Shown in pieces: positions 14,930 to 28,952 of a stretch of 64,000 bases of DNA; position 1 is the first letter of the stretch, and each line of letters opens with the position of its first letter. The translations under genes and the position numbers were made by a program. Under the pieces are notes generated by a model that saw only the letters and a list, made by a program, of their open reading frames with translations, was not told the origin of the DNA and did not search any database. The stretch is taken from assembly GCF_964355755.1 (NCBI RefSeq), contig NC_092679.1, forward strand, positions 5,332,001 to 5,396,000, read 5' to 3'. The stretch comes from Antedon mediterranea. Its lineage: Eukaryota; Echinodermata; Crinoidea; Comatulida; Antedonidae.

Positions 14930-15166
14930 CATTTTAATGAGGGTGATCCATTGCTGGATGATCCAGCAATTGCTGATCATTATAGACTCTAGGCTCACAA
15001 GACAAACATATACACAAGATGCTCTACATAAACAAAGTCGTATTACAAGTCTTTGGGAGTGGGGTTGTAATTTTGTCCGTAAAAAAAATCCTGACATGTG
15101 ACAGGACTTAAGCCCAGGACCCGTGGAGTGGTAGCCAAGCATCATAATCACCAAGCCACAACTCAA
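14930..15166 (-). mobile_element. tRNA-derived SINE, copy A
   Basis: Read on the minus strand, it begins with a tRNA-like head: an A-box-like GTGGCTTGGTGATTATG and a B-box-like GGTCCTGGGCTTAAGTCC (plus strand about 15104-15120). A roughly 150-base body ends in GGATCACCCTCATTAAAA. The body matches the copy at 44658 over most of its length. The head is too diverged to be a working tRNA gene. The overlapping open frames on both strands here belong to the SINE. Confidence 0.85.
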
Positions 15167-18100
15167 CTTATTAACTATAATAAATTAAAGTTTTATTCCT
15201 AAAAATAAAATTGTTCTATTATGGAAATAAGTTTGACCTTTGGTTACTTTTTTGTGTTACCCTGAATTCATTCTTTGTATTTTTTTTTTTTATGTTGTGT
15301 TATTTTATGAATTCGAATAAAGAAATGAAAAAAAAAATATATTGGCTGTATTTAAAAACGTTTCATCAAATGCTCAAACATGTATTTCTAGTATGATTTC
15401 ATACTTTTCTGCAACATATACTGTGTTGTCCTATAGTCAACCGCTTCTTAATTATTCACTAGCTAACCATGGCCGTCACCTCTGAATCTCCGGTGTCAAA
15501 TGCATTAATTTAATACCAGTTACGGTTACAAAGTTAACAAGACTGAATTTGTGGCGGTTGTATGCTTTTATAAACACCGACAGAAGTTATGTGAACAGAA
15601 GAAAATGAACAAAACCACAAATTAGAAAGATAAATTAGTACTTTGCCAATTTCCTGGAAAACTTTTTCGATGCTGCAAAGATTTTAAGAATCAATTTCTG
15701 GTGAATGAAAATGAAACAATGAAAAAATTTGTTTGGTGTTTTTGTTAAATATTTCAAAAAGGTGTTTCTGGAAGGTTCTACTATTACTGGTTTTTAAGAT
15801 TTAACTTTTAATTTAAAAACTTGGATAACATTTCAAATAAATCACTTTTTTAATTGTAAATTTAGAAATAACTGTACACTTCGTGTAGAAATCTTTTTTC
15901 TCTCTTTAGAGGGCGTGATGCAAACATGAACCCGAACGGGTACGTCTACCAACAGGGTATTTAATCTTCTACTAGGAGGAAAGTCGGCCGATGACTCTTA
16001 AAGGTCGTTGAACGTGGGATATAACGACCGTCTGGCCCTATGGGTCGTCAGAAATTGATATATTTGGCGACTGGTCAAATCACTCAAATTTCTTTGGGTC
16101 AAGTTATTATTTTTATTATACAGTGTAAATCATTGCACACGTTTTGAATTGTATTACTTTCCAAACCAATCAACACACACATAAACTAAATCACCCATTC
16201 GACACATTTCCTTTTCGCTATGCGATACTTTAAATTGCAGAAACAAAAGAATTCACCATATAAAGCCGATGTAATCTGTTATTAGGCCTGCACATGGTGG
16301 TGGTAGCAGAAGAATGAGTGAAAGTGATTAGTAGGCTGGTTCTTTCTACTAAAGTGGTTTTAAACGACTTCTATACGTTGTTGGATCAGTATCCATTCGT
16401 CTTAGAACGAATGTTAATTCCTTCTCAGGGGGTTTTAGTTTATTTTTAGAACGAGCAACGTATGAGCTAGTCCACACAGTACCCATTGGGAGTTGAATAT
16501 TAAGAAAATCAAAAATCTTATTCTTTTGATATCAATATTAGTTTATGTTTACTGTTTTCGCATATAAAAAGAGAACAGATTATTTTGCTGTTACTACTTC
16601 TTAAATGTTATAATATGTACTATTTTGAATTATTGTACGTGAGCCAGTGGCCTACATACTATTGAATAATTGAATTAATGAATGCATACCAGTTTTTCAA
16701 TATCTTGATATTACAACAATGTACATTTATGTCATAATTGGTTTGATGTTTAGATGAAATACTAGAAAGAAAAATGTATATTTTATGAAATGGAAGTAAC
16801 TATTACTTGTTTTTTTAAAGATTTAACTTAACAACGTATTAAATTAGTTTTAATAATAACAATGTACATCTTTGTCATCAATTACGAGAATAAGAACATC
16901 AAAAAGCGAATTCGTATTTTACGAATTAAAGAATTAATCCATAATTAAGTAGCGTAGTTAGTCTAAATATGGAGAAGAAATTACCAACAAGTTTCTTCCA
17001 AATATGTATAGCGGCCCTTGCCGAATTTGAAGCTGGGGGGGCCAGGGCATAAACATTGTAGAACTGAGTGCTCAACTTAACTTCTATCTTTTGCATTGTC
17101 ATTTTTCAAACTAATTGATAGCATTGCTCTGAAGAATTGTGTATCAAAAAGTTGACCAATAAGTAAATCTGACACATGGACATTAGTTCATCAGCAGTAG
17201 TTAAGCTTCGATCAGTCATTCTCATTCAGTTTCTATTAAAATACGTATATCAAACGTAATAATTACAGTCGCCTCGCATATCGCATCTCAACAAAGTTAA
17301 CAGCACACGCGAACACTACAATATAGATTTTCAATTTTAACCATTTTAAAAGGTTTCTAGCCACGTTTTTATTGAAATACAAATCGTAAAGATATTTGTT
17401 GCACAAATATTAGTTGCTCGATTGCAAGATAGTTTAAAAGACATCAAGCTTAGTCACTATAAAGATTTACTCGAAGCAATATTTTGGTTTTTATTTCAAA
17501 TAATAAATGTGTCAGATTAACTTTTTATTATTGACACTTGTGAAAAGTAACGGTCCACTTAATCTAAATGATCATCGTGTAATATTTCAAGTTTTGAGAA
17601 GCAGAATTAAATACGTTGTTTCCAATTCTTTAGCACGTACAAAATCATCTATCGTTTGTACGGGCGCATAATTACTTCACCGTGTGTTCTACACTTTATA
17701 TAATTCTTATTTGCGCGTACACAATGTAACATCTATCATCATAGTTTGTACGCGCGTGTCAAGATTGTGTTGCAGTGTACATTTTTGTGGTGAATGGCGT
17801 TTGCACCTGTCTATGAACCGACTATTACGTATATTTACGCCAAATTTGGCGCTTGTAGACCACTTACGACAAGAGATAATCGAACGGATCATAGTAATAA
17901 CACCCGGGTGACTTATGTGTTTTATTTTTGAACTGAGGACCTCTGTATAAACCCAGTGGGATTGCCATCTTTACGAAATGACCAATCATTAATGGTTCCT
18001 TTGTAAATTAAATGCGTCTTATATATCGTTTAGTGGTGAATCTCCGATTGACGAGGTGTCCATAAACGATTTAAAATACGATGACGTCATGATATAATAG

Positions 18101-21100
18101 TTGCAGATTATATGACAGCCTTTTTTTTTATTGATCAACATCATTGAGTAAAATGTATTTTTAGCTTACGCTGAAATCCCGATACACTATTGATGCCTTA
18201 TTTAATCAATTGTATTATTTCATTAAAGGCGAATTTTAGCACAGTTTCTCTAAAGCACTCAACTATCATTTGTTGAAACTTAGTCTACTATGGGTTGTCA
18301 AAGAACAATGTCAATCCAATTTTAGGATGATCAATATTGTTTCATATTGTAATTAAATATCTGTTTTACTCAATTCCCAATGTAAATAAGCGCATTACTT
18401 AAGCACCGTTGCTCTACACCATCGTGGTAAATTACGGTACGGACTTAAATTAACAATTGCGGTTCATACGATTTATTAACATGGCATATTGAACATTTTT
18501 TAAATGTAGCTTTATTATGGTTGAGTTAATTTAAGTTAATCTGATGTTTTGTTTTTTACAGGAAAGAGTATAATTCGTTGGGGAGCATTTGTTAAACGCG
18601 TCAACTGGTTAAATATGCATCCGCTGAACGCCTGCATTCAAGACAGCATGACGCAGTCCTTCTATAACATTCTTAGCTTTGAGTTGTGATAATCCGTACA
18701 AATATCGTTTATCATTATAAACTCAACAGAAGATGTTTTACAGATTAAGTCTTTTTTCGGCAGTTGTGAAGGAAGGCTTTAATGTTATTTATGAAATAAC
18801 TTTAATCAGTAGACAAATCTGTGAACTTAATGGTGGCATGCATTGAATCTGATTGAACTCTGTCCATCTGCCAATCAAAATGATTTATTAATGAAGCCTT
18901 TTGTCTAAATTTAAACACATATGGTGTGAGATTCATAACTTGTTAAGAATGCTATAATATTGTAATGTCACATTATATGGTAAATACTCAGGCTACATTA
19001 GGCCTATATATGAGTTCTTTTTAAATAGGCCTAATCATTTAAAATCGTTGTAAACAATTTATATTTTTATATTTCAGTTCAGAACTTTCAACGGTTCTAG
19101 GCCTAAAACAAACACAGGCTATATTTTAGGTCTATATTTTCTGCTATTAACTCCGCAAAGTATAGGACCTAATTTGATAGGCGTAACTTTAGAAAAGTTA
19201 CTTAACTTTCATTCTAGTATTTCGACATTAAAGTCCGTAGTTGATGAATAAATGATTATAATTTAATAATTGTTGTTTGTATATTATCTTAATGAATTCT
19301 AGTTATAATTCAAATTGAATGTAATGCCTATTTCCAATATGTTGTTGATTGATATAGCCTATTATACACTCAATAGTTTGTTACCGCTTTTTCCAAAGTA
19401 TATTACCACGCGGTTGAAGAACTACACATTGATTATCGTTCACCAACTTCTTATTTTGGTTACTTGATATTTAGATAATTTTTCACTGACCTTGTTTTCA
19501 TCATGAAACAGTAAAGTCAATATTTTTTCTATACCATAGTGTTGAATAGCAGACTATAATATGAAGGGACATACGGTTGTGAATAAAATGATACGTAACA
19601 CCATACTAAAATTACGCGCGCTTATTCAATTTATCGTCTGTGCGTGTTAAGTGTGATACTTATCCTAAGTATGTCAACACACATTAATTCTAAATTTAAA
19701 ACGTCGACATTTTGATAGCATTTCTTCGATAATTGTTTAAAAATCTCAAATTTACACATGATCAATTAGATAACTTCTAAACCCATCAAGCAGCCTACGT
19801 TATTTCCTTACTATTTCAGAAATTCTCAGCGCAAAAAAACGTGCTAAAATGGAGAAGTTAGAAAATATGTCAATATATATTAATGATCTATGAAATATTT
19901 GACATATCATTTTTGTAATCGAAAATTGTTGAAGAAACTTGGATTAATAAAGTGGTATATGATATTGCTGTCCAGTTAAGATATCTTGAAATGACCTAGG
20001 CCTACATCTACGTCTTTTGAGACTTTTACCAAAACTGCCGCAGTCAGAGAATTAACTTTGATATATTGTGGTATAAGATTATTATAGGTCTAACTATATT
20101 TTGTTACTGCAATTGTACAATGCAATTAAAAGTGTGAGAAAGGCAGGAATTGATCCCATGACCCTAGGATTTAGGCCAATGAAAGGATATTGAAACTTGG
20201 CCGGTAGAGGGAGTAAGTTTAACGGTTGGTTTACCTACAATTTGATATAGGCCTATGGCACTCACCACTGATTCAAATTAAAAACAATAGCACGAACTGT
20301 GTGAGAGAATTGAATAATATTAGCCAATTATTAAAACATCACGATATATGGGTCGTTTTGTATGGAAATAAATATCTAAAATTCACTAATGTTACATAGT
20401 AAACACGAATAGTACTATGGTTTCTAAAATTGAACTTGCTTGAACCTACAGTTATAGTTAGTTATACTTGCAAACAAAATAAATAAAAATTTAATACTGG
20501 AAAATGTCTTACTTTTCACCTAAAATGGTTTTATTCCGGATGTCCAGGCCTGATTTTTTCTTTCAAATAAATCCACCGGAAATGAAGCATCTTCTGAGAG
20601 CCGGTTAGAGAGCTTTTTTCAGCTGTAACAAAATTATTCTGAACAGAATATGGCCAAGGTTATTTCCACTAAGTTATGCATGATACCAAAACTTGTGTTA
20701 TTTATTTATTATAGTCACATTCCCTAAAACTAAATGGTTAACCTCAAATTATTGTCCTACAAATTTAAAAACATAATTGGCAATATATAAAGTAAGCCTA
20801 TTGGTAATACTAATCATGCCGATTTGTTATTCTTTATACTCAACTTACTAACAATTATCGAGAATGTGTTCTGAAAAATATTCTATTTTTGGCGCATTAC
20901 CGCAGTCAATTTAGACGTGTATACATAGTAGCATTAGACCTACCATTCATTCATGATTTGTTAGTGAAGTATGTCTATATGACCCGGTTTTACCATTGTT
21001 GATTTCGTATATCATGACAAGAAAAACATTGTCGAATACGGGTGTTAAATGAGGCGTTGGAAGTGATGAAAACACGCAAAATGACTTCTCACAATGAAAC

Positions 21101-21482
21101 TTGGCAAAGCAATTAACCTCAGCTTCAGATAAAACATGGACTGAAATGATTAGAAATACTGATACAGAACCAATGGTTAATAGCTTTCGTATCCGTTTTC
21201 ATTGTGGAAGTTGGAGAAAACGCAGACGAGAGATGGATAAGTATACAAAGCAGACAAGCATGAATTGACGTGAAATCGTGGAGGTTCAAAAGAGGAAGAT
21301 AAATGATCTAGTCCGAATCTAAGGACTAGTAAAAAGCATTAACAATTTACCAGTAAACAGTATCTATTTCTATCAAAGCATAGTTAATTTATAATCGATG
21401 CTAATTATCTTAAAGTTAAATATCATGTATTAAGTAATGATACCTATATTACTACAGAACAGAGTGAAATGTCACTCTTTCC
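15167..21482. other. Intergenic, no confident gene
   Basis: Mostly AT-rich DNA without recognised elements. One weak gene-like signal lies at 18562-18689: a good acceptor (TTTTTTACAG) followed by about 42 open codons to TGA, with no recognised homology and no partner exon found. Open frames at 17684-17911 overlap on both strands in a slightly GC-richer patch and look like chance. AGGCCT words recur near 16290, 19005, 19030, 19100, 20000 and 20250. Confidence 0.5.
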
Positions 21483-21745
21483 ATTCACTCTTTCCGGATT
21501 ACAAAACATATATTCAATTAACTGCTATTAATGATTAAACAAAGATCTCTTTATATCGCATGTAGGGTGTTTTTTTTCTTCTCTTTTTTTAGATTTAACA
21601 AAAATGTGAAATATCTTCCTATTCATTCTTTCCTGATTACAAAAAGTAGGCCTATATTCAATTAACTGCCATTAAACAAAGATCTCTTTATATCGCATAC
21701 GGTAGGGTGTTTTTTCCTCCTTTTTTTAGATTTAACAACACAAGG
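21483..21745. repeat. Two-copy tandem duplication, about 140 bp
   Basis: Two direct copies share TTCAATTAACTGC, AAACAAAGATCTCTTTATAT and GTAGGGTGTTTTTT followed by TTTTTTTAGATTTAACAA. They differ by small indels; the second copy has gained a TAGGCCTA word. The 65-codon open frame that starts in copy two is not otherwise supported. Confidence 0.85.
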
Positions 21746-23983
21746 TTAAACTGTGTCAAATTAAATCAATTGTGTCTGCCAATTGAATGGCGATATGACA
21801 TAACAAAAACAAAACCGACAGGTCCTGGAAGAAAATTAGGACGAAGGAGCGAGAGGTTATTTGGAACGAAGGAGAAAAAACACCTATCACCTGATTGGTC
21901 CTAAGAGAGCGGGGACTTGTTCGGAAATTGGATACGAAACTAGGCCGGCTGCAAACATTTTAAAGAATGTATTGATGGACATGTTCAGGTAGCATATCCT
22001 CTTTGAACTGCCACCCTGCCAAATTGAATCTTTAGGCCTTATTAAAACACGTAAACCACTGCGGCGAATAACACGAGCAACAAACGGTAACCAATACTCC
22101 TATGTCGGAAGTGAAAAACTCTTTATGAAGTTCTTTGCTCTTTAATTGGCTTATATTTTTTGTGTCCGGAACTTCCTTATCCATATCTACGGGCAAATAT
22201 CGGCTGAAGAGTATATGCCGCCGTAAAGTAAATTCACTGCTTATTATCCGGAGACGGGCATTACGAGCAAACGTCTCCGCTTTGCGTCATCAACGGCGTA
22301 AATAGCCAATATGGAAAGCCTAACGGCAGTCATGATGTAATTAGTACTAACTTTGTCGTTTTTAACACCATACATTGAAAACACTTGCAGTCGTTTCTTA
22401 ATCCCTATCTCTTTGCTCGTGAGTTCAACGTACGGCTTATAGGGTTGTTTAGTTAACCGGCCATGTGCCTGGCGATATTTTTACAACGGATTTTAGCGGT
22501 GATTTTATGTTTAGCCGTTTACAGATATGTGATTATTGGTCTGTTTTATAGATAGTTGTCTGCTGATTGAAGAGCTCCTAAACGGATTATGTTAAGCTCA
22601 AATTTGGTGATTGTAAATCGTCGCAAATTACGCTAACACATCGTTACACACGTTTCCAATGTCATTGTCATAATTTGTGGTTTAAACACGTTCTAAATCG
22701 ACGATTTTAATTTTATTGTTCACAATCTTGATCAATAATGCCATAATTAAAATATATATGTTTACACAACTCAACTGGTGTTTTTACACGCATTTTAGTT
22801 GTTACTTTTTACAATTGCTTAATGTATTATGAATTGATGAAAATGTTGTGATGCGGCATCTGAATGAATATGTATTACACCAGGCCTCCGGTATTTTATA
22901 AATCAAACTATAGGCCATTAATTTTGTTCATGGACATTTCATTCTTTTGCTTATAAGCCTATATATACTACCACTATTCTGCCTAATGTATCGATTCACG
23001 TTTTAACTTTGAACGTTTGCATAATCAACACCCTTTCCTTTCGCATCAGTTTTTAACTTTAGGCCGCATGAATTATATTCTTGTTTGCGATCTCTTGTTA
23101 ATAGACTGCTATACTACGAGCACACATGTACGTTTTTTAAAGTTGAATTAGGAGAAATGGTTGGCGTATATATGATTGAAGTGTATGTCGAATATACGTA
23201 AATCGAACATAAATCTTCGGCGATAACTGTTCTTTATTAAGTTCTCTCTTAAAACAATCTTTATGGGTAATAATTGAAGTAAATAACATTAAATTGGGGC
23301 CAGCGACCAACTTTACCATCTAGATCTCACCCTGGATTCCTTAAGAAATATTAATGGCATACAACCCTAAAAGGTATTAAATTAATTGCCTTTTTGTGTT
23401 TGTTTCGAAAATAATACCTAACTCATGGTTAAACTTCGTGCATGAATGGAATAAACAAAACAATATATGTCTATACGAGCAGAATAAAATTGGTTGGGCA
23501 GCAGGCGACTAAATGGACAACAAATATTTTGGTCACGGTGTGATTTTATATAATTTTAGTCAAGTTAATTCAATTTAAAAAGTAACCCGACCTGATTCTT
23601 AAAAAGTGCTATGTTTATTGTATATTGTTGCGAATCATACAACATTTGACGGGTGTTATCGAACCGTAGGCCTCCGATGCACGGTATGAGCCTAGGCCTA
23701 ATTCATAAGCATGGAGAGACTACGTTCACGCCGAGAATCTTTAGAAATTGGCTACATTTCTTAAATGTTACAAAATCAGTGCTTCACGTATACAGATACA
23801 ATCTGTAGTAGACAATCATTAAAGGCTACTTAATTTATAATATTGACAAGCCTAACCTAAATGAAAGTCACTATAAACATACGGGTATCGTATATTTTAC
23901 TTTACTTTTAAAATTAGATTAGTTTATGAAACTACATAGTGAATGAGTTATGTACTAATGTTGATGTCGAAGAAGTAAATGAC
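21746..23983. other. Intergenic; GC-richer unique segment at 22.06-22.55 kb
   Basis: About 22060-22550 is less AT-rich than its surroundings, contains several CpGs and shows no repeat structure, inverted ends or long open frame. It could be a conserved non-coding element upstream of Six4/5, but nothing in a single sequence proves this. The rest is ordinary AT-rich spacer. Confidence 0.45.
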
Positions 23984-24339
23984 TTAAAGATATATTGTCC
24001 CCCTGAAAAATAATTTTTTTCAATTTTTTTTGTTGAATATGCCATGTTAATGTCACATAATAGTTATTGACTTCGACCAAAATTTGGATTTAAAAAAAAA
24101 TGTATTTACCTGAAAAAACTAGAATTTAAAGCAAAAAATGGTCAAATTGGCTGCCAGCCAATGGATTTTTGGTTGAATTTAACCATTTATCATGTTATTT
24201 TATAAGTGAAAACCTTATTTTTTCCCGTTTTTTTTCCTATGGAAGTGATTAACTTTATTAAAACTACAAAATAATCTATTCAAAGTCTGATTTAATTAAT
24301 CTTCATTTTTCATGTTTTTGGGAGACAATACATCTTTAA
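23984..24339. mobile_element. TTAA-flanked MITE, copy 2
   Basis: A 356-bp member of the family seen at 7127. TTAA flanks both ends, with inverted ends AGATATATTGTCCCCC and GGGAGACAATACATCT. It contains an internal palindrome TTGGCTGCCAGCCAA shared with the 33574 copy and absent from copy 1. Non-coding. Confidence 0.9.
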
Positions 24340-27059
24340 GATGTATTAAGTATCAATCGTTTTAGATGGTGGAATAAAATTACACAATCAAAAAGAAATA
24401 ACACTCAATTAAAAAGAATTTACAGACAATAATGTTGTAATAAAAAACCTGTTGGTGAAAAGAGAATCAATCAATGTTCAGGTTAACAATTTATTGTTAA
24501 AATAAAGTATGGTATGCCTCACATTGAACACTTTTATATTGGGGCTACAAATAACTAACTGCCAAAAATGATATCATGTTTGCCTCATATAGACAAACAG
24601 ACGAGAAATGCATCGTAAGAAATATTCCAAAGTTTGAAATCTACCCGACGATAAAATCAAGTGAATGTTTCAGATATAAATCAATAAATTTATAAATATG
24701 TCATTAAATCATGATCCATGAAAGTAGAATAGGAGCATAACGTCGATACATAATATACAGTAAACAGTTTATTTTTGGAAAGGGAATGCGAATATAAATC
24801 TACGCCGGACAACCGATACTCCCGTGCGGTAAACTCAATTGAGGCCTATAGTTTTTTTTATGCTGCATAGTGAAATTCACCATTAAGCATTATGTAGTTT
24901 ACTTAAACCGTAGAATAAGACAATGTTTCAATCACTTTACATAACTGTATGACATTGCTTTTTTGGTCGAGCTTTTGCCCGCCCTCTATAGGCAGCCTAG
25001 ACAAATAGTACTTTGGAAACTTTCAGTTCAGATCTAATGTTTACAGTATTATTATAGTAAACTGTACAAAACATTTAAAATATTTAATAATTGTTTCATA
25101 TTATAGGGCCTTAATTATCAGTTTAAGTTCAATATAGGCCGATGACTATAGTTTTATGGAAAATAATGAAACCTCTCTAATATCAATCACCGTACAAAAT
25201 TATTGTGTAGGTCTACTACTTCAAGTGTACGAAGGGATACAAATTAGGCTAAGTACTATACATTTCCATCAATTTAAGATGTTACCTCTGTATTGAAACA
25301 AGATTGAGTTCACTGACATCGTGTTATATTATTAACCATATAGTGATGGACATTTGTTTGAAAAACAGGTCGAGCGGAAGCCTGCATACGCTTCGTTGAG
25401 GTCTTAATTTTGTTGATGGAAGAAATAAACTACTTGATACTATTCTAAACTCATCGCTGATTTCGATAAAGAACAAAAAAACGCGGCTACTAAAGAAACA
25501 TCTACAAACAATGAAATTGTGACAAAATTAAATGATACAATCACACTACGTCAGTTATATTATATTAAATCAAATATTAAGTTAGAAGCGAGACTAATGT
25601 GTAACGTATATCTCCGCACTTTTTGTCAATCCGGGTATAATTTTTCACCGATAAAGGAAAATCGATTTTGCATAACTAGTGCATTTAGAGGTTGATTTGT
25701 AAGAAAAGGAGCCAAGGCACAATAGGATGCATTGTATTCCAGTGTTTAGAAAGAGAACGATTATATACCATTTTCTACAGTCTATTAATAACACAAAAGA
25801 TGTATCAACACCCGATACCATTTATTGCAAGTTTGACACTTTTCCATTGTGTGTAAAATTTGATGGAAATATGACACTGTTAGGTTTAAATAAAATTTCT
25901 TAATTACTGCATCATACTTGTTATGTAGCTGAAATATTACAGTACCATAATTTGATATAGGCATAATAATTCTATTTTACAATGAGTGTGAACATTGATG
26001 AAAAGTTGATGAAACGCTTAGGTTTCATCAACGTCAACTCTTTTCTTTCTCACTCAATACAACAAACGAATGGTTTGTGTTTCTATGGTGATGTAATAGA
26101 GAGAAATAGTGGTCATAAGCACATGAAGTTGACGATAAAATGATCAAGAAATAAATTTAAAAGCATTTGAAACATTGCTAGCAAAGAAAAATAGAAAAGA
26201 AAGAGCAGGGAAGAGTTTTATACTCTGGAGTTTTTATATGAATCTTCAAACTTCAATTTCCAAAACTTTTTACAAAAGATTGCAGAAGACTAGGCCTAAG
26301 TACAATAGAAACAACGAGAATATCGTCAGGAAAACTATTGAGAAGTAAGTAAAACATGGCTGCTATCTGCGCCTTCTGTATCTCCCGAAAATGATACAAT
26401 TTTGTTCAATAATGGTAGAATGAGTCCGATACTAATTAGAAATCATTCAAACATAGTTTAGTCAATTAAAGGACAGGTAACCTTAGAAAATGAAAGGATA
26501 CCGACAAGTGAACTCCTTCCAAAGAATTCATTATTGCTTCTGTTTTTTTAAAGGCAAGTGCGAAAAATAAATAACTGGAAGAAATCATTATTGCATGCAT
26601 CCAGTTCACAATTCCTGCTGCATCGAGGCGTAAGTTAGAAAACTCAGACGGTATTATTTTATTTATCTAGCGTCGAAAATCGCTCTTCCTCTTCAACAAT
26701 TTACAACAAACCAATTTATAAACTCATGCAATTGGTGACATTGGTAATGGAACTACAAGAGATTAGCATATCGGAAGAAGGATAATGTTACCGAGAACGT
26801 TTGTTATTTGCGATAGTTCCATCATTCTCTTTTGTCTCTATTTATTTCAGACCACCTATCAAATATCGTTCACTCTGCTGTTCACTGCTACTTGATACAC
26901 CAAAGCGCAAAGAGAACCTCCATTCGTCAACAGCTGGTTCGATTTCAAAGAGGAACCGAGTTTCCACCTGCGCGCCTTCAAGTAAACACTATAAATCCGA
27001 TTGATTTAAACACCCTTGCAGTCCCTTCCCTTTAAAACACCTCCCCAACCCCTATCCAC
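24340..27059. other. Intergenic, no gene seen
   Basis: AT-rich spacer. A perfect 11-bp stem with a 6-nt loop (GTTGATGAAAC / GTTTCATCAAC) lies at 26005-26032. Two overlapping open frames of 67 codons at 26801-27035 have no recognisable product. Confidence 0.5.
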
Positions 27060-27550
27060 ACCGTACCGTTCCAATCATCGCGTCCGCGTACTAATTACGT
27101 CATCATTTGTCATTGAACTTATGAACTGGTCTGTAATTGAATTAAGTGAAATGGCTGCCAATGTTGGAAATTATCTGCCACGTCTCTTACAGTTGCTCAT
27201 AAAAACGATGTACTTTTCACATTTATTTCGATTCTATTCCTAAAATTAGACAAGCCTAATCTCTATATACACTCATTAATGAGCTAACGCGGATAAAGTG
27301 GTCATTTAGGGTGTCATTTGCGTCCTTAGTACCGTAGATTTGTAAGTGAATGTGACGGGGCTGTGTGGCCAGCATCCAAGGGTGGTTTAATGCGGACCTG
27401 AAATAACACAAATATGGTATTTAGTTTACTTATGCTAATTGCATAATGCCATCGTCTTATCCAAACATTGTCATGTTCATGTAATTGGATTAATGCTGTA
27501 ATCCTTTGTCAAGAGAGGCTAGCTCAACATCACTACTTAATGTTCCATCA
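27060..27550. promoter_or_regulatory. Candidate Six4/5 enhancer (homeodomain-site cluster)
   Basis: About 4 kb upstream of Six4/5 lies a repeat-free segment with closely spaced homeodomain-type words: the palindrome TCATTAATGA (27273-27282), an octamer-like ATGCTAATTGCAT (27432-27444) and an inverted pair GGATTAATGCTGTAATCC (27487-27504) followed by CTTTGTC. GGATTA/TAATCC is the classic target of homeodomains with Lys at position 50. That this region regulates Six4/5 is inference from position and motif density only. Confidence 0.35.
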
Positions 27551-28575
27551 GTAGATATAAAAAAAATAAAATCCGTTGAAATATCATGAATGTCGCAACA
27601 GATATGTGTAGGCAACTATTGCAAAATTGTGAGAGCACAAGAATTGGAAACTGGTACCTTTCAAACATCCATTATACACAACTCATTCCTTTTTCAATAA
27701 CCGACCGCCTAAATATTGATTCATGTTATATAATATGGGTCGAAGGCCAAATTACGAAATAAAGAAAGAAAGAAAGAAAATCACTATTACAAACGACCAA
27801 ATGTGTGGATTATAAATAAAAAATAAATTTGTAAACAAATAAAAATACGTGAAATAATAAATTGTTTGATTCAAATTGTCCATATTATTCTTTTAAATGT
27901 AGGCCTTCAGCTTAGATTACTATTAGCGTTTAAAGTTGTTAACTGTACTATTTCTTTTAATTTGTGTTTAAATCTGACAAACAAACCTCTTGAGCCAATA
28001 GGGCCTAGCATTTGGCTTATTATTATTATTATATTATATATATTATAATTAATATTGTACAAATAATAAAACGTTATATTTTGCATTGCTCATTCAATTT
28101 AATGTTTAAATAATTTGCATAACAAACAATTCTGTATGTGCACTACTACTAGGTTCTGTATTACACACACACAGCCTGTGTACAAGACTAAGTTTGTTTC
28201 AATACGATGTGATGTCGATTGAGGGCGACATTTTAAATTAAGTCATGGGTAAGAAGTACGATTTAGTCTATGGAAAGTGTCGTATTTGTTGCCATGGTAA
28301 AATATTATCAGAAATGTAAATGAAAACTGTAGACTAAGAGGGCAGCAGATACATTATAAAATAAAATCACAACAATATTGTAAAATGGATTACTCGCAAC
28401 TACTTCTTCTATTCAATACAAAGTACAATTTAGGTTAGAGTATCATGTGATTTAAGCGCTACTTGTGGTAGTCCTATCTTATATTTTTCAAAATTTTTTA
28501 TAAACCTTAATCATAAACTCACCACTAGGCACTTTAAACAAATAAACAAACTTTACCATATACTGTGAAATAATT
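27551..28575. other. Intergenic, no gene seen
   Basis: AT-rich spacer. A (GAAA)n tract at about 27760-27780 follows a short GTCGAAGGCC-containing stretch and could be a SINE tail. TTATTA runs occur near 28018-28048. No coding signal. Confidence 0.5.
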
Positions 28576-28709
28576 AATGCATTTAACGTCAAATGCATTA
28601 CCAAAATAAATCGGCTTTCTCTACTCGAATTTTGACCTTTAACTTAAAGATCAACATTTGAGTAGAGTTAAAGGTCAAAATTCGAGTAGAGAAAGCTGAT
28701 TTATTTTGG
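28576..28709. repeat. Near-perfect hairpin: 44-bp arms
   Basis: Arms at 28601-28644 and 28666-28709 are reverse complements over 44 bases with one difference, which would be a G-U pair in RNA; the loop is 21 bases. Immediately upstream is a second small inverted repeat, AATGCATTT / AAATGCATT with a 6-base spacer (28576-28599). No transposon target duplication was found. It could be a foldback element or the template of a hairpin RNA. Confidence 0.93.
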
Positions 28710-28952
28710 TCGTGTTGTTGTCATATTTGTTAATGAAGTTTTTATATTTTGTTGTATTATATTATATTATGAGAAAATAAAATATTTACACACATGTGAC
28801 TTTGATATGTCACCAAAGTCGATTCAGTGTTGGGAGTTCTGTTTGAAAAAAACATTACTTATCTGATGTAGACCTACGTTTTGAATGAGAGAATGTACCG
28901 TTACATCTTGATGATCAAATTAATTGAACATCAACAACTGTTTGAAATATTT

